A stretch of DNA of 64,000 bases from CADEDH01 sp039201605 (GTDB taxonomy: Bacteria; Actinomycetota; Acidimicrobiia; Acidimicrobiales; SZUA-35): contig JBCCRO010000002.1 in assembly GCA_039201605.1 (NCBI GenBank), forward strand, positions 62,001-126,000, read 5' to 3'. The notes under the pieces are model-generated. The model was not told where the DNA came from. It was given only the letters and a program-made list of their open reading frames with translations, and made no database searches. Positions 1-8,401 of this stretch are shown here, in pieces. The position numbers and the translations under genes are program-made. How positions within the stretch are numbered: the first letter of the stretch is position 1; every line of letters starts with the position of its first letter.

Positions 1-28
1 GCGCGCTGCGACCCTGATCATGCGGTGT

Positions 29-712
29 TCAGGGTCTTTTCGTTGCTCTTCGTGCCTCCTCGCACGCCTCACGGGTGGCGCACCCGGCCATATGGTCGTT
101 GACCAGCCCCATCGCCTGCATGGCGGCGTAGGCCGTGGTCGGTCCCACGAATCGGAAGCCCCGCTTCTTCAACTCCTTCGACAGCGCGGTCGACTCGGCG
201 GTCTTCGCTGCGACCTCACCCATGGTGGTCGGTGCCGGACTCGGTGCCGGCTCGAAGCTCCAGATCACCTCGGCCAGAGTGCCCCCGCGGTCCCACAGCT
301 CGACCAGTGCCCGGGCGTTGTTGATCGTCGCCTCGATCTTGCCCCGGTGCCGCACGATGCCGGCGTCGTCGAGGAGACGGGCGATGTCCTCGTCGTCGAA
401 CCGGGCGACCTTCGCCGCCTCGAAGTCGGCGAACGCCGCTCGAAACCCCGGCCGCTTGCGCAGGATGGTGAGCCACGACAGGCCCGACTGGAACCCCTCG
501 AGACACATCTTCTCGAACAAGGTGCGATCGTCGATCGTGGGCCGCCCCCACTCGACATCGTGGTAGTGGGCGTAGTCGACGGTGGAGGCGCCCCAGCCGC
601 ATCGGGCCAGGTCGTCGGTGGCCGGGTCGGGGAGTGGAGGGTCGCCGGCGGGCACGGTGAAGCCGTCGGGCGGCGGCTTGGCCTCGGCGAGGCCGATCAC
701 GAGGTCGTCCAT
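29..712 (-). CDS. tag: DNA-3-methyladenine glycosylase I
   Basis: Base-excision repair enzyme that removes 3-methyladenine from alkylated DNA. The protein is about 227 residues, slightly longer than the usual ~190. It has the Tag family signatures CGWG near the N-terminus, YHDVEWGRP, then a helix with LFEKMCLEGFQSGLSW, and the C-terminal NDHMAGC. The Cys of CGW, the His of YHD and the His/Cys of NDHMAGC correspond to the family's zinc ligands. The ATG at 712 is preferred over upstream in-frame starts because homology begins just after it and a TACACT box lies 7 nt upstream, which suggests leaderless translation. The gene stands alone on the minus strand. Confidence 0.93.
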   Translation of the reverse strand: MDDLVIGLAEAKPPPDGFTVPAGDPPLPDPATDDLARCGWGASTVDYAHYHDVEWGRPTIDDRTLFEKMCLEGFQSGLSWLTILRKRPGFRAAFADFEAAKVARFDDEDIARLLDDAGIVRHRGKIEATINNARALVELWDRGGTLAEVIWSFEPAPSPAPTTMGEVAAKTAESTALSKELKKRGFRFVGPTTAYAAMQAMGLVNDHMAGCATREACEEARRATKRP

Positions 713-719
713 TGCCGGG

Positions 720-725
720 AGTGTA
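720..725 (-). promoter_or_regulatory. -10 box of tag, leaderless type
   Basis: The minus strand reads TACACT, 7 nt before the ATG at 712. There is no Shine-Dalgarno sequence in between, so transcription would start at or next to the start codon. No good -35 hexamer is visible. Confidence 0.4.
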
Positions 726-889
726 TGCACCCTCTCCGACGCTCTCCCGGACGCCGGGGTTGCTCGTGTGACAAGGGACTCGTCACTGCAGCCCCGACCT
801 GACGCTTCGGGGGCTGGATCTGTTGCTACCGTCGGATGGTCCGTGAAGTAGACGGCTCTCACCGCCGAGATCTACCGAGGGAGAGATCG

Positions 890-2395
890 TTGACCGGGTG
901 GTTGGAACCGGGGCACGACATGACCCCGTCTGTTACCCATCGTCGCCCCCGCCGGTCCTGGACCGAGCGCTTTCTGCTGACCCTCAGCATCATGTGCGTC
1001 TTCGCCCTCCTGGTGGCGGCGGCCGGATTGACCTGGGGCCTGCGGCGATACCAGAGCATCAACTTCGTCCCCGTGGCGGGCGTGGAGAGCACCCCGGTTG
1101 GCGAGCCCGCCAACTGGCTGCTGGTGGGCTCCGACTCCCGCGAGGGCATCGACCCCGATGACCCCAACGCCGGGATCTTCGTGGGTGAGGCGGTCAGCGG
1201 CAAGCGGACCGACACGATCATGGTGGCCCGGGTCAACCCCGAGGCTCAGACCATCGACCTGCTGTCGGTGCCCCGCGACCTGTGGGTCCCGATCTCCGGC
1301 ACCGGCCAGAACGGACGGATTAACTCCGCCTTCAACGGCGAGGGCGGTGAGGAACGTCTGGTCGCCACCGTCGAGGAGTTCCTCGACATCGAGATCAACA
1401 ACTACGCCGAGGTCAACTTCGTCGGCTTCCAGGCCGTGATCGACGCCCTGGGCGGCGTGCCGATCTGGTTCGACACCCCCGTCCGGGACTCCGGCTCCGG
1501 CCTCGACATCCAGACGCCGGGCTGCCACACCCTCGACGGCTTCCAGGCCCTGGCCTTCGCCCGCAGCCGGAAGCTGCAGTTCCAGCAGCCCGACGGCAGC
1601 TGGTCGAGCGATCCCACCGGCGACCTCGGTCGCACCGCCCGCCAGCAGTACCTGCTGTCCCGCCTGGCCGACACCGCCAGCTCCAACCTGAACGTGACCG
1701 ACATCGGCACGATCGACCGCATCCTCCAGGCCGGCGGCGAGAACCTGGTGCTCGACGACGGCGCCGGCGCCCGCGATCTGCTCAACCTGGCCCAGATCTT
1801 CGCCCAGGTCGGCAGCAACGGCATCACCCGCCACGCCCTCCCGGTCTCCGGCTTCCGCACCAGCGGCGGGGCCAGCGTCCTCGCCCTCGACGAAGCGGGG
1901 GCCCAGCCCACGCTCGACGTGTTCCGGGTCACCGTCCCCCCGCCCGAGATCGCCGAGACCGTCGACCGGGGTTCGTTCACCGTCGACGTGCTCAACGGGG
2001 CCCGCATCGCCGGGATCGCCGGCTCGACCGGTGACGAACTCACCGCCGCCGGTTTCGTGGTCGGCGAGGTCGACAACGCCGAGGCCGTCCCCCTCACCAC
2101 CATCCGCTACCCCCAGGCTCAGGGCCAGGCCGCCGGCACGCTGGCCGCCGTGTTGGAAATCCCGGTCGACTTCGACGCCGACGACACCCTGACCACCATC
2201 CAACTGGTCATCGGGCCCGAGTTCACCGGTCTGCCCGGCGCGGCGACCCCCACCCCGTCGACCCCCACCCCGTCGACCGAGGTGACGCCGACGACGCCGG
2301 TGGAGACCACGCCCGAGGTGCTGGCGGCCGAGGTGCCCGACAACGAGGTCGGCTTCGTCCCCGGGCCGAGCCCCGAGGGCACCGCCTGCGCCTGA
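890..2395 (+). CDS. LytR-CpsA-Psr (LCP) family protein with LytR C-terminal domain
   Basis: Membrane-anchored phosphotransferase of the LCP family, which attaches teichoic-acid- or arabinogalactan-like polymers to peptidoglycan. A short basic cytoplasmic segment precedes one TM helix (about residues 27-49). The extracellular LCP domain begins at LLVGSDSR and continues with RTDTIMVARVNP and LLSVPRDLWV, where the conserved Asp and Arg residues bind the pyrophosphate lipid. A LytR_C-type domain (about residues 345-445, FTVDVLNGARIAGIAG) and a Thr/Pro-rich tail follow. The TTG at 890 is preceded by gagggagag at good spacing; the ATG at 920 is the alternative start and leaves the TM intact. Neighbours do not share its operon. 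Confidence 0.9.
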   Translation: MTGWLEPGHDMTPSVTHRRPRRSWTERFLLTLSIMCVFALLVAAAGLTWGLRRYQSINFVPVAGVESTPVGEPANWLLVGSDSREGIDPDDPNAGIFVGEAVSGKRTDTIMVARVNPEAQTIDLLSVPRDLWVPISGTGQNGRINSAFNGEGGEERLVATVEEFLDIEINNYAEVNFVGFQAVIDALGGVPIWFDTPVRDSGSGLDIQTPGCHTLDGFQALAFARSRKLQFQQPDGSWSSDPTGDLGRTARQQYLLSRLADTASSNLNVTDIGTIDRILQAGGENLVLDDGAGARDLLNLAQIFAQVGSNGITRHALPVSGFRTSGGASVLALDEAGAQPTLDVFRVTVPPPEIAETVDRGSFTVDVLNGARIAGIAGSTGDELTAAGFVVGEVDNAEAVPLTTIRYPQAQGQAAGTLAAVLEIPVDFDADDTLTTIQLVIGPEFTGLPGAATPTPSTPTPSTEVTPTTPVETTPEVLAAEVPDNEVGFVPGPSPEGTACA

Positions 2396-2461
2396 GCGGC
2401 GACCGGTATCGGCGACCGGTCGACGGACGGCGCCACGCGATGGCGGTGAGGCCGCGATCGC

Positions 2462-2956
2462 TCAGCCGCCGACGGTCACCCCGACCGGGGCCCGACCCCG
2501 GGCCCGGACGGTGTCGCGCATGGTGTTGAGCGACACGCCGACGCCGTAGGTCACGAAGTCTCCGGTGGGCACGATCTCGATGAACGCGGGAGGAGCGGTC
2601 TCGGTCGGGTCGTTCCGCAGTCCGTCGTCGAGCGCTTCGGGCAGCCCGTCCGGGATCTCGTGCGGTTCGAGGATCCGGGCCACGCCGGCGAAGGTGACGG
2701 TGGCGGCCGGGATCTTGACGAACGGCAGGAACGGGATCGACTTGGCGATCGGCACGGTGACCGACACGTCCGGGTTCTCGCCGATGTGGCGGGTCTTCCA
2801 CTCGGTGGCGGCCGTACCGAAATACAGCCGGCGATCGCGGACCTGGTAGACGATGCCTGCGGTGCGGGCCTGGTGTCTGGCGGTCACCATGCCGATGACG
2901 GCGAAGATCCTCGACTCGATCACGTTCCAGACGTCCTCGGTGGTCACGTCGGCCAT
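2462..2956 (-). CDS. Pyridoxamine 5'-phosphate oxidase family (split-barrel flavoprotein)
   Basis: Small protein of 164 residues with the FMN-binding split-barrel pattern: an N-terminal helix, then strands GIVYQVRDRRLYFGT, TEWKTRHIGENPDVSVTV and FAGVARIL. Members often bind FMN or F420/heme and reduce small substrates; the substrate cannot be told here. A clear ribosome binding site (ggagacacc) precedes the ATG. The gene is downstream of the TetR regulator on the same strand, about 60 nt away, so it may be that regulator's target. Confidence 0.75.
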   Translation of the reverse strand: MADVTTEDVWNVIESRIFAVIGMVTARHQARTAGIVYQVRDRRLYFGTAATEWKTRHIGENPDVSVTVPIAKSIPFLPFVKIPAATVTFAGVARILEPHEIPDGLPEALDDGLRNDPTETAPPAFIEIVPTGDFVTYGVGVSLNTMRDTVRARGRAPVGVTVGG

Positions 2957-3019
2957 GGGGTGTCTCCTTCGGTGGTTGGGCGATGGGGGCGAGGGCGGGG
3001 TTGCGGTCCGACGGGAGCC

Positions 3020-3607
3020 TCACGATCGGTCGGCTCCGACCGCGTTGAGCACGAACCCGGTGGTCATGTCCCGGATGCGGTCCGGATCGGCGTGACCCAG
3101 GGCGAGGCGCCGTTGGTGGGTGCCGATGGCTCGGAGGATCATCTCCGCCACCAGTGGGTCGGCGGTGGTGGGGGCGAACCGGCCTCGGGTCGCCCCGTCG
3201 TGGAGGATCTCGATCAGCTGCCGCTGGATCGGCGTCAGGTCCTCGCTCCCGGCCAGCGACCGGTCGACCCCGAGATCGATGGCGGCGTTGAAGGCCGCCC
3301 CCTGGGTGGTGAAGGCGGCGAGGGCCAGCTCGGCGAACCGCACCAGCCGGGCCGTCGGGTCGTCGATCGGGTCGAGGGCTGTCGAGATCTGCGCCGCGAG
3401 GGCGGTGACCGCGTCATCGATGTAGGACCGGAACAGCTCCTCGATGTTCGTGAAGTAGTTGTAGAACGCCGATCGGGCGACGTCGGCCTCGGCCGACACC
3501 GAACTCACGGTCGGGGCCCGGCCGTCGTCCCGCTCGATCTGGGCGGCGAACGCCGCCACCAGCTTGATCCGGTTCCGCTCCCGCTCGGCTCTGGAGATCC
3601 TCGGCAC
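3020..3607 (-). CDS. TetR family transcriptional regulator
   Basis: N-terminal TetR helix-turn-helix (about residues 10-55) with TVSSVSAEADVARSAFYNYF, followed by an all-helical ligand domain of about 135 residues. The GTG at 3607 is chosen because a TATTAT box ends 6 nt before it and because the alternative upstream GTG at 3625 would lie inside the palindromic operator. The position of that operator indicates negative autoregulation, and the downstream split-barrel flavoprotein is the probable co-regulated gene. The ligand is unknown. Confidence 0.85.
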   Translation of the reverse strand: MPRISRAERERNRIKLVAAFAAQIERDDGRAPTVSSVSAEADVARSAFYNYFTNIEELFRSYIDDAVTALAAQISTALDPIDDPTARLVRFAELALAAFTTQGAAFNAAIDLGVDRSLAGSEDLTPIQRQLIEILHDGATRGRFAPTTADPLVAEMILRAIGTHQRRLALGHADPDRIRDMTTGFVLNAVGADRS

Positions 3608-3613
3608 TCCGCC

Positions 3614-3619
3614 ATAATA
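3614..3619 (-). promoter_or_regulatory. -10 box of the tetR gene, leaderless type
   Basis: TATTAT on the minus strand, 6 nt before the GTG start at 3607. The -35 region is weak. The box abuts the palindrome at 3617-3635. Confidence 0.45.
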
Positions 3620-3635
3620 CGACACACTGTCGCAT
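3617..3635. promoter_or_regulatory. Palindromic operator for TetR regulator
   Basis: ATACGACA-CAC-TGTCGCAT is an inverted repeat with 7 of 8 positions paired around a 3-nt centre. It overlaps the -10 box and fills the promoter spacer, the classic position for a self-repressing TetR protein. Confidence 0.55.
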
Positions 3636-3736
3636 AAAAGCCAGCCGCCTCGGACCCCCCGGCCGCGACGAGACGGCCGGTCGTCGGACCGACGTGTACC
3701 GCACCCGAGGCGGGCACACGACGCCCCCGTACGGAC

Positions 3737-4333
3737 TTAGATGCCGGCCAGGATGGTGGCCGCCACCTCGGTGGCCGACCCGTCCTCGGGCACGAACCGG
3801 AACTCGGGGTTGTTCGGCGCCTCGTAGGGATCGTCGATGCCGGTCATGCCCGTGATCTCACCGGCTCGGGCCTTGGCGTAGAGGCCCTTGACGTCGCGCG
3901 CCTCGCACACCTCGAGCGGCGTGTCGACGAACACCTCGACGAACCGCAGCTCCGCGGCGTCGTGCAGTCGACGGGCCAGGTCCCGGGCGGCCCGGTAGGG
4001 GCTGATCAGAGGCACGATCGACACGATGCCGGCATCGGCGAACAGGCGGGCCACATGGGCTACCCGGCGGACGTTCTCGTCGCGGTCCGTGGCGGAGAAG
4101 CCGAGGTCGCCGTTGAGGCCCTGGCGGAGGTTGTCGCCGTCGAGCAGGTAGGCGGGACGGCCCGCCTCGATCAGCAGCCGCTCCAGCTCAACCGCCACCG
4201 TCGACTTGCCCGATCCGGACAGGCCGGTGAGCCACACGGTGACCCCGTCGCTGCCGGCGGCCCGCCAGCGCAACCGGCGGCTGACCGAACTGGGATGCCA
4301 GACGGTGTTCTCGGTGACCGGTACCTCGCTCAT
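3737..4333 (-). CDS. cysC: Adenylyl-sulfate kinase
   Basis: Phosphorylates adenosine 5'-phosphosulfate to PAPS, the activated sulfate used for sulfation or for reduction. The protein has 198 residues, normal for stand-alone CysC. The P-loop GLSGSGKS is at about residues 37-44, followed by LLDGDNLRQGLNGDLGFS and DRDENVRRVAHVARLF, the APS-binding segment; VFVDTPLEVCEARDVKGLY is the lid region. It is the last gene of the cysD-cysN-cysC operon. CysN and CysC are separate polypeptides here, not the fused CysNC seen in mycobacteria. Confidence 0.95.
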   Translation of the reverse strand: MSEVPVTENTVWHPSSVSRRLRWRAAGSDGVTVWLTGLSGSGKSTVAVELERLLIEAGRPAYLLDGDNLRQGLNGDLGFSATDRDENVRRVAHVARLFADAGIVSIVPLISPYRAARDLARRLHDAAELRFVEVFVDTPLEVCEARDVKGLYAKARAGEITGMTGIDDPYEAPNNPEFRFVPEDGSATEVAATILAGI

Positions 4334-4384
4334 CGGCGGGAAGTCCTGCGCGTCACGGGCGTTGGTCGACGACGGCCGGGGCCG

Positions 4385-5638
4385 TCAGTCGGTGCCGACG
4401 ATCATGCCGGCGCCGACGGTCACGTTGGTCGCCTCGTCCACCAGGATGAAGCTGCCGGTGTTGCGGTTGCGGCTGTACTCGTCGGCCAGCAGCGGCTGGG
4501 TGACCCGGAGGCGTACCCGACCGATCTCGTTGAGCGAGAGGTCGTTGGCCTCCTCCTGCCGGTGGAGGGTGTTGATGTCGAGCCGGTAGCGGAACTCCTT
4601 GACCATGGCCCGAGCCCACTTCGAGGTGTGCTTGATGGCCAGCTTCGAGCCCTGGGTCAGCTTGGTCGAGTCCGACATCCAGCACACCATGGCCTCGATG
4701 TCCTGGGTGACGTCGGGCTGGTTGTTGGGTCGGCAGATCATGTCGCCCCGGCTGACGTCGAGGTCGTCCTCCAGGCGGAGGGTGACGGCGTCGGGGGCCT
4801 TGGCCTCCTCGAGCGGACCGCGGGGACCGTCGATGGCCTTGATCCGGGTGTTGAACCCGGACGGGAGCACGGTCACCTCGTCGCCCGGCTTGAGGATGCC
4901 ACCGGCCACGGTGCCGGCGTAGCCCCGGTAGTCGTGGTGCTCGGTGCTCTGGGGGCGGACCACGTACTGGACGGGGAAGCGCACGTCGACCTGGTTGCGG
5001 TCGGAGGCGATGTGGACCTCCTCCAGGTGGTGGAGGAGGGTGGCGCCCTTGTACCAGTCCATGTTGGCCGAGCGGTCGACGACGTTGTCGCCGTGCAGGG
5101 CCGACATCGGGATGAAGGTCAGGTCGGGCACGTCGAGCCGGGTGGCGAACTCGGTGAACTCCTGCTTGATCTTCAGGAAGACGTCCTGGTCGTAGTCGAC
5201 GAGGTCCATCTTGTTGACCGCAAGCACCAGGTGCGGGATGCGCAGCAGGTTGGCGATGAACGAGTGGCGGCGGGACTGCTCGATGATGCCGTGGCGGGCG
5301 TCGATGAGGACGATGGCCAGGTCGGCGGTCGAGGCACCGGTCACCATGTTGCGGGTGTACTGAATGTGCCCCGGGGTGTCGGCGATGATGAACTTCCGCT
5401 GCGGGGTGGCGAAGTAGCGGTGGGCCACGTCGATGGTGATGCCCTGCTCCCGCTCGGCCCGGAGGCCGTCGGTCAGGAGGGCGAGGTTGACGTGCTCGTC
5501 GCCCCGGCTCTCGCTGGTGGCCTCGATCGACTCCATCTGATCCTCGAAGATCGACTTCGAGTCGTAGAGGAGCCGACCGATCAGGGTGCTCTTGCCGTCG
5601 TCGACGGAACCGGCGGTGGCCAGTCGGAGGAGATCCAT
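4385..5638 (-). CDS. cysN: Sulfate adenylyltransferase subunit 1 (GTPase)
   Basis: GTP-hydrolysing subunit of ATP sulfurylase; with CysD it makes APS from ATP and sulfate. The 417-residue protein has all G-domain motifs: GSVDDGKS (residues 10-17), DTPGH (87-91) and NKMD (142-145), then EF-Tu-like beta-barrel domains 2 and 3. The start at 5638 is set by the family N-terminus (MDLLRLATAGS) and by gaggtgaag 5' of the ATG. It sits 67 nt after cysD and 51 nt before cysC in one operon. Confidence 0.95.
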   Translation of the reverse strand: MDLLRLATAGSVDDGKSTLIGRLLYDSKSIFEDQMESIEATSESRGDEHVNLALLTDGLRAEREQGITIDVAHRYFATPQRKFIIADTPGHIQYTRNMVTGASTADLAIVLIDARHGIIEQSRRHSFIANLLRIPHLVLAVNKMDLVDYDQDVFLKIKQEFTEFATRLDVPDLTFIPMSALHGDNVVDRSANMDWYKGATLLHHLEEVHIASDRNQVDVRFPVQYVVRPQSTEHHDYRGYAGTVAGGILKPGDEVTVLPSGFNTRIKAIDGPRGPLEEAKAPDAVTLRLEDDLDVSRGDMICRPNNQPDVTQDIEAMVCWMSDSTKLTQGSKLAIKHTSKWARAMVKEFRYRLDINTLHRQEEANDLSLNEIGRVRLRVTQPLLADEYSRNRNTGSFILVDEATNVTVGAGMIVGTD

Positions 5639-5705
5639 CAGTTCTTCACCTCGGGGTGTCGGGCAGCGTTTGAAGCCGTTCGCCGGCCTGCGTGAAGGCG
5701 CTCCA

Positions 5706-6611
5706 TCAGAAGTAGCCCTCCTTCTTGCGGTCTTCCATGGCCGCTTCGGCGGTGCGGTCGTCGGCCCGGGTGGCGCCGCGCTCGGTGATCCGGGTGGCGG
5801 CCACCTCTTCGATGACCAGCTCGAGATCGGAGGCCGACGAGTCGACGGCGCCGGTGCAGGAGGCGTCGCCGATGGTCCGGTAGCGGACGAGGCGCTCCTC
5901 CAGGTCCTCACCCTCCATGCGGGTGACGTAGGGCGTGTCGGCCAGCCACATGCCGTCGCGCTCGAACACCATCCGCTTGTGGGCCAGGTAGATGTCGGGG
6001 ATCGGGATGTGCTCGTCACGGATGTAGTGCCACACGTCGAGCTCGGTCCAGTTGGAGATGGGGAACACCCGGAAGTGCTCACCCGGCTTGTGGCGACCGT
6101 TGAACAGGTTCCACAGCTCGGGCCGCTGACCCTTCGGGTCCCACTGACCGAACTCGTCGCGGAAGCTGAAGATCCGCTCCTTGGCCCGGGCCTTCTCCTC
6201 GTCGCGGCGGGCGCCGCCGAAGAGGGCGTCGAAGCGGTGCTCCTCGATGGCGTCGAGCAGGGCCGTGGTCTGCAGCCGGTTGCGGGAGGCGCGGGGCCCG
6301 GTCTCCTCGACGACCTTGCCGGAGTCGATGGCCTCCTGGACCGAGGCGACGATGAGCTTCACCCCGGTCTCGGCCACCCGCCGGTCGCGGAACTCGATGA
6401 CCTCGTCGAAATTGTGGCCGGTATCGACGTGCATGATCGGGAACGGCACCGGTGCCGGGGCGAAGGCCTTGACCGCGAGATGCAGCATGATGATCGAGTC
6501 CTTGCCGCCGGAAAAGAGCAGCACAGGACGCTCGAACTCGGCGGCCACTTCACGAATGATGTGAATGGCCTCCGATTCCAGCATGGACAGGTGGGAAACT
6601 TGGGTGGTCAT
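5706..6611 (-). CDS. cysD: Sulfate adenylyltransferase subunit 2
   Basis: Catalytic ATP-pyrophosphatase subunit of ATP sulfurylase. The 301-residue length is typical. The PP-loop SGGKDS lies at residues 34-39, followed by MHVDTGHNF and the conserved FGGARRDEEKARAKER. The C-terminus RKKEGYF is the CysD signature. First gene of the cysDNC operon, divergent from the exopolysaccharide locus across about 184 bp (6612-6795), which must hold both promoters; I see no riboswitch there. Confidence 0.96.
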   Translation of the reverse strand: MTTQVSHLSMLESEAIHIIREVAAEFERPVLLFSGGKDSIIMLHLAVKAFAPAPVPFPIMHVDTGHNFDEVIEFRDRRVAETGVKLIVASVQEAIDSGKVVEETGPRASRNRLQTTALLDAIEEHRFDALFGGARRDEEKARAKERIFSFRDEFGQWDPKGQRPELWNLFNGRHKPGEHFRVFPISNWTELDVWHYIRDEHIPIPDIYLAHKRMVFERDGMWLADTPYVTRMEGEDLEERLVRYRTIGDASCTGAVDSSASDLELVIEEVAATRITERGATRADDRTAEAAMEDRKKEGYF

Positions 6612-6795
6612 GCGTCAGTCCTGGTTGGAGCCTGAGCGGCCGCGACGGTGAGGCCTAGTGTGAGGTGTCGTCGGTCACTCGACGGGTGAGTTGACCGGGG
6701 GAATCGAATTCGTCCTTGTTTCTCAGTTGTGGCGAACCGGTGCCGACCGTGGGATGGGATTCAGACCCCATTTCGACGTGAAAGGCTGGGATTCC

Positions 6796-8385
6796 ATGAC
6801 CGACGGCGGCACCTCAGTCGTTCCTGTCAACGAATATATCGGCGTCGTCACCAGGTGGTTCCGGGTCATTTTGACCGTCATTGTCGCTGGTGCCGTCCTT
6901 GGGGCCATTCTCCTCGCCCTTCGTCCCGGTCTGTACGTGAGTGAATCGTTCGTGCAGGTGCGCCCGATCGTGGTCCGCAACGACGACCCCAACCTCGACA
7001 TCACCAGGCAGATAGACACCGAGACCGAGGTTGCGGTCGCGAAATCGGAGCGGGTGGCCGAGCAGGCCCAGCTGCTGCGCGACGCCTCCCGGGTGCTGGG
7101 GACCGACGACTTCGCCTCGGCGGAGGTGGCCGAGCAGGCGGCCCTGTTGCCCATCGACACCGATCTGGTCGAGGCCGGCATGGAGGATCTCTCGGTCCGG
7201 GCCTCGGGCGACACCAGCATCATCGTGTTCACCGCCGCCACCGACGACGCCGAAGAGGCCCAGGCCCTGGCCCAGTCCACGGCCGTCGCCTACCTGCGGT
7301 TCCGTCAGGATTCGGTCCTCGCCGGCAACGAGGAATCCCGGTCCCGACTCCAGGCCCGCGAGGAACAGCTCGTTGCCGAACTCGACGACCTCGCCGACCT
7401 CATCGGCGCCGTGGCCGACGACAGCGCCGAGGTGCGGGCCCTGGCCTACGCCGACGTGTCCAAGGTGCAGGAGCTCAACGTCATCGGCACCAGCTACGCC
7501 AACCTGGCCGCCCTCACCGTCGACCCCGGAATCGTGCTCACCGACGCCACGGTCCCCACCGCACCCGAGGGCCTGCCCTTCCTGGCCGGGCCGATCACGG
7601 GCGCGCTGCTCGGTCTCGTCGTCGCCCTCACCGCAGCCTTCCTCGCCGACCGCAGCGACGACCGCATCCGTCACGGCCGGGCCGAACTGGGCGCCCTCGG
7701 CGTGCCCATGCTGGGCGCCGCCCCGGTCTCCCGCACCGCCGACAAGGGCCAGGGCGCCTCGGGCGCCGGTCGGCTGTTCCCGGTCAACACCTCCGGGGGC
7801 GACGCCTACCGCCGCCTCCAGGGCTCGCTGGTGTTCAACCTCGACAGCGAGAACAAGTCCACGGTCCTGGTCGCCGGGGTCAAGAAGGCCAACCCCGCCA
7901 CCTCGGTGGCGGCAAACGTCGGCGCCACCGCCGCCCGGGCCGGTCGCCGCACCCTGCTGGTCGGCGCCGACCTGCGCAATGCGCAGCTGGCCAGGCACCT
8001 CGGCCTCGATCCCCACCGCCCCGGGCTCAGCGACGTCATCCTCGACGGTGAGTCGCTGGCCAGCTCGATCCAGGCCGTCGAGGGCGAGGAGAACCTCTCG
8101 GTCCTCGGCGCAGGCACCAACCTCGAACGTCCGGCCGGGGTGCTCCAGAGCGAGTCGTTCGCCCGGCTCGTGGCCGCCGTCGACGCCGACTACGACCTCG
8201 TCGTGATCGAGGCGCCGCCGGTGCTGAAGGTGGCCGACGCCGTCGACATCGCCGCCCTGTGCGACGGGACCGTCGTGGTCGCCGATCGTCGGACCGACGC
8301 CCGCCAGGCGATCGCCGACACCGTCGAGCAGCTGCGCAACGTCGGCTCCGACGTCGTCGGTGTCGTCGTGGCCGACGGCAAGTAG
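6796..8385 (+). CDS. Wzz/CpsD-like polysaccharide co-polymerase with degenerate BY-kinase domain
   Basis: Architecture of a capsule/EPS chain-length regulator fused to a bacterial tyrosine-kinase-like domain: N-terminal TM (about residues 18-40), extracytoplasmic Wzz region with coiled coil, second TM (about 260-285), then a cytoplasmic MinD-fold domain from about 350. Family ATP sites are poorly conserved. The Walker A position reads GVKKANPATS without GK[ST], Walker A' reads LLVGADLR with Gly for the first Asp, Walker B reads VVIEAPP with Glu for Asp, and there is no C-terminal tyrosine cluster. It probably works structurally rather than as a kinase. The ATG at 6796 fits the family start. 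Head of the EPS gene set. Confidence 0.8.
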   Translation: MTDGGTSVVPVNEYIGVVTRWFRVILTVIVAGAVLGAILLALRPGLYVSESFVQVRPIVVRNDDPNLDITRQIDTETEVAVAKSERVAEQAQLLRDASRVLGTDDFASAEVAEQAALLPIDTDLVEAGMEDLSVRASGDTSIIVFTAATDDAEEAQALAQSTAVAYLRFRQDSVLAGNEESRSRLQAREEQLVAELDDLADLIGAVADDSAEVRALAYADVSKVQELNVIGTSYANLAALTVDPGIVLTDATVPTAPEGLPFLAGPITGALLGLVVALTAAFLADRSDDRIRHGRAELGALGVPMLGAAPVSRTADKGQGASGAGRLFPVNTSGGDAYRRLQGSLVFNLDSENKSTVLVAGVKKANPATSVAANVGATAARAGRRTLLVGADLRNAQLARHLGLDPHRPGLSDVILDGESLASSIQAVEGEENLSVLGAGTNLERPAGVLQSESFARLVAAVDADYDLVVIEAPPVLKVADAVDIAALCDGTVVVADRRTDARQAIADTVEQLRNVGSDVVGVVVADGK

Positions 8386-8401
8386 CCGACCGATCACCGC
8401 C

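Noticed and set aside
3962..5695. Long plus-strand frame of 577 codons opposite cysN/cysC
   Set aside because: Antisense shadow of strongly biased GC-rich genes; no homology and it runs through conserved cys genes.
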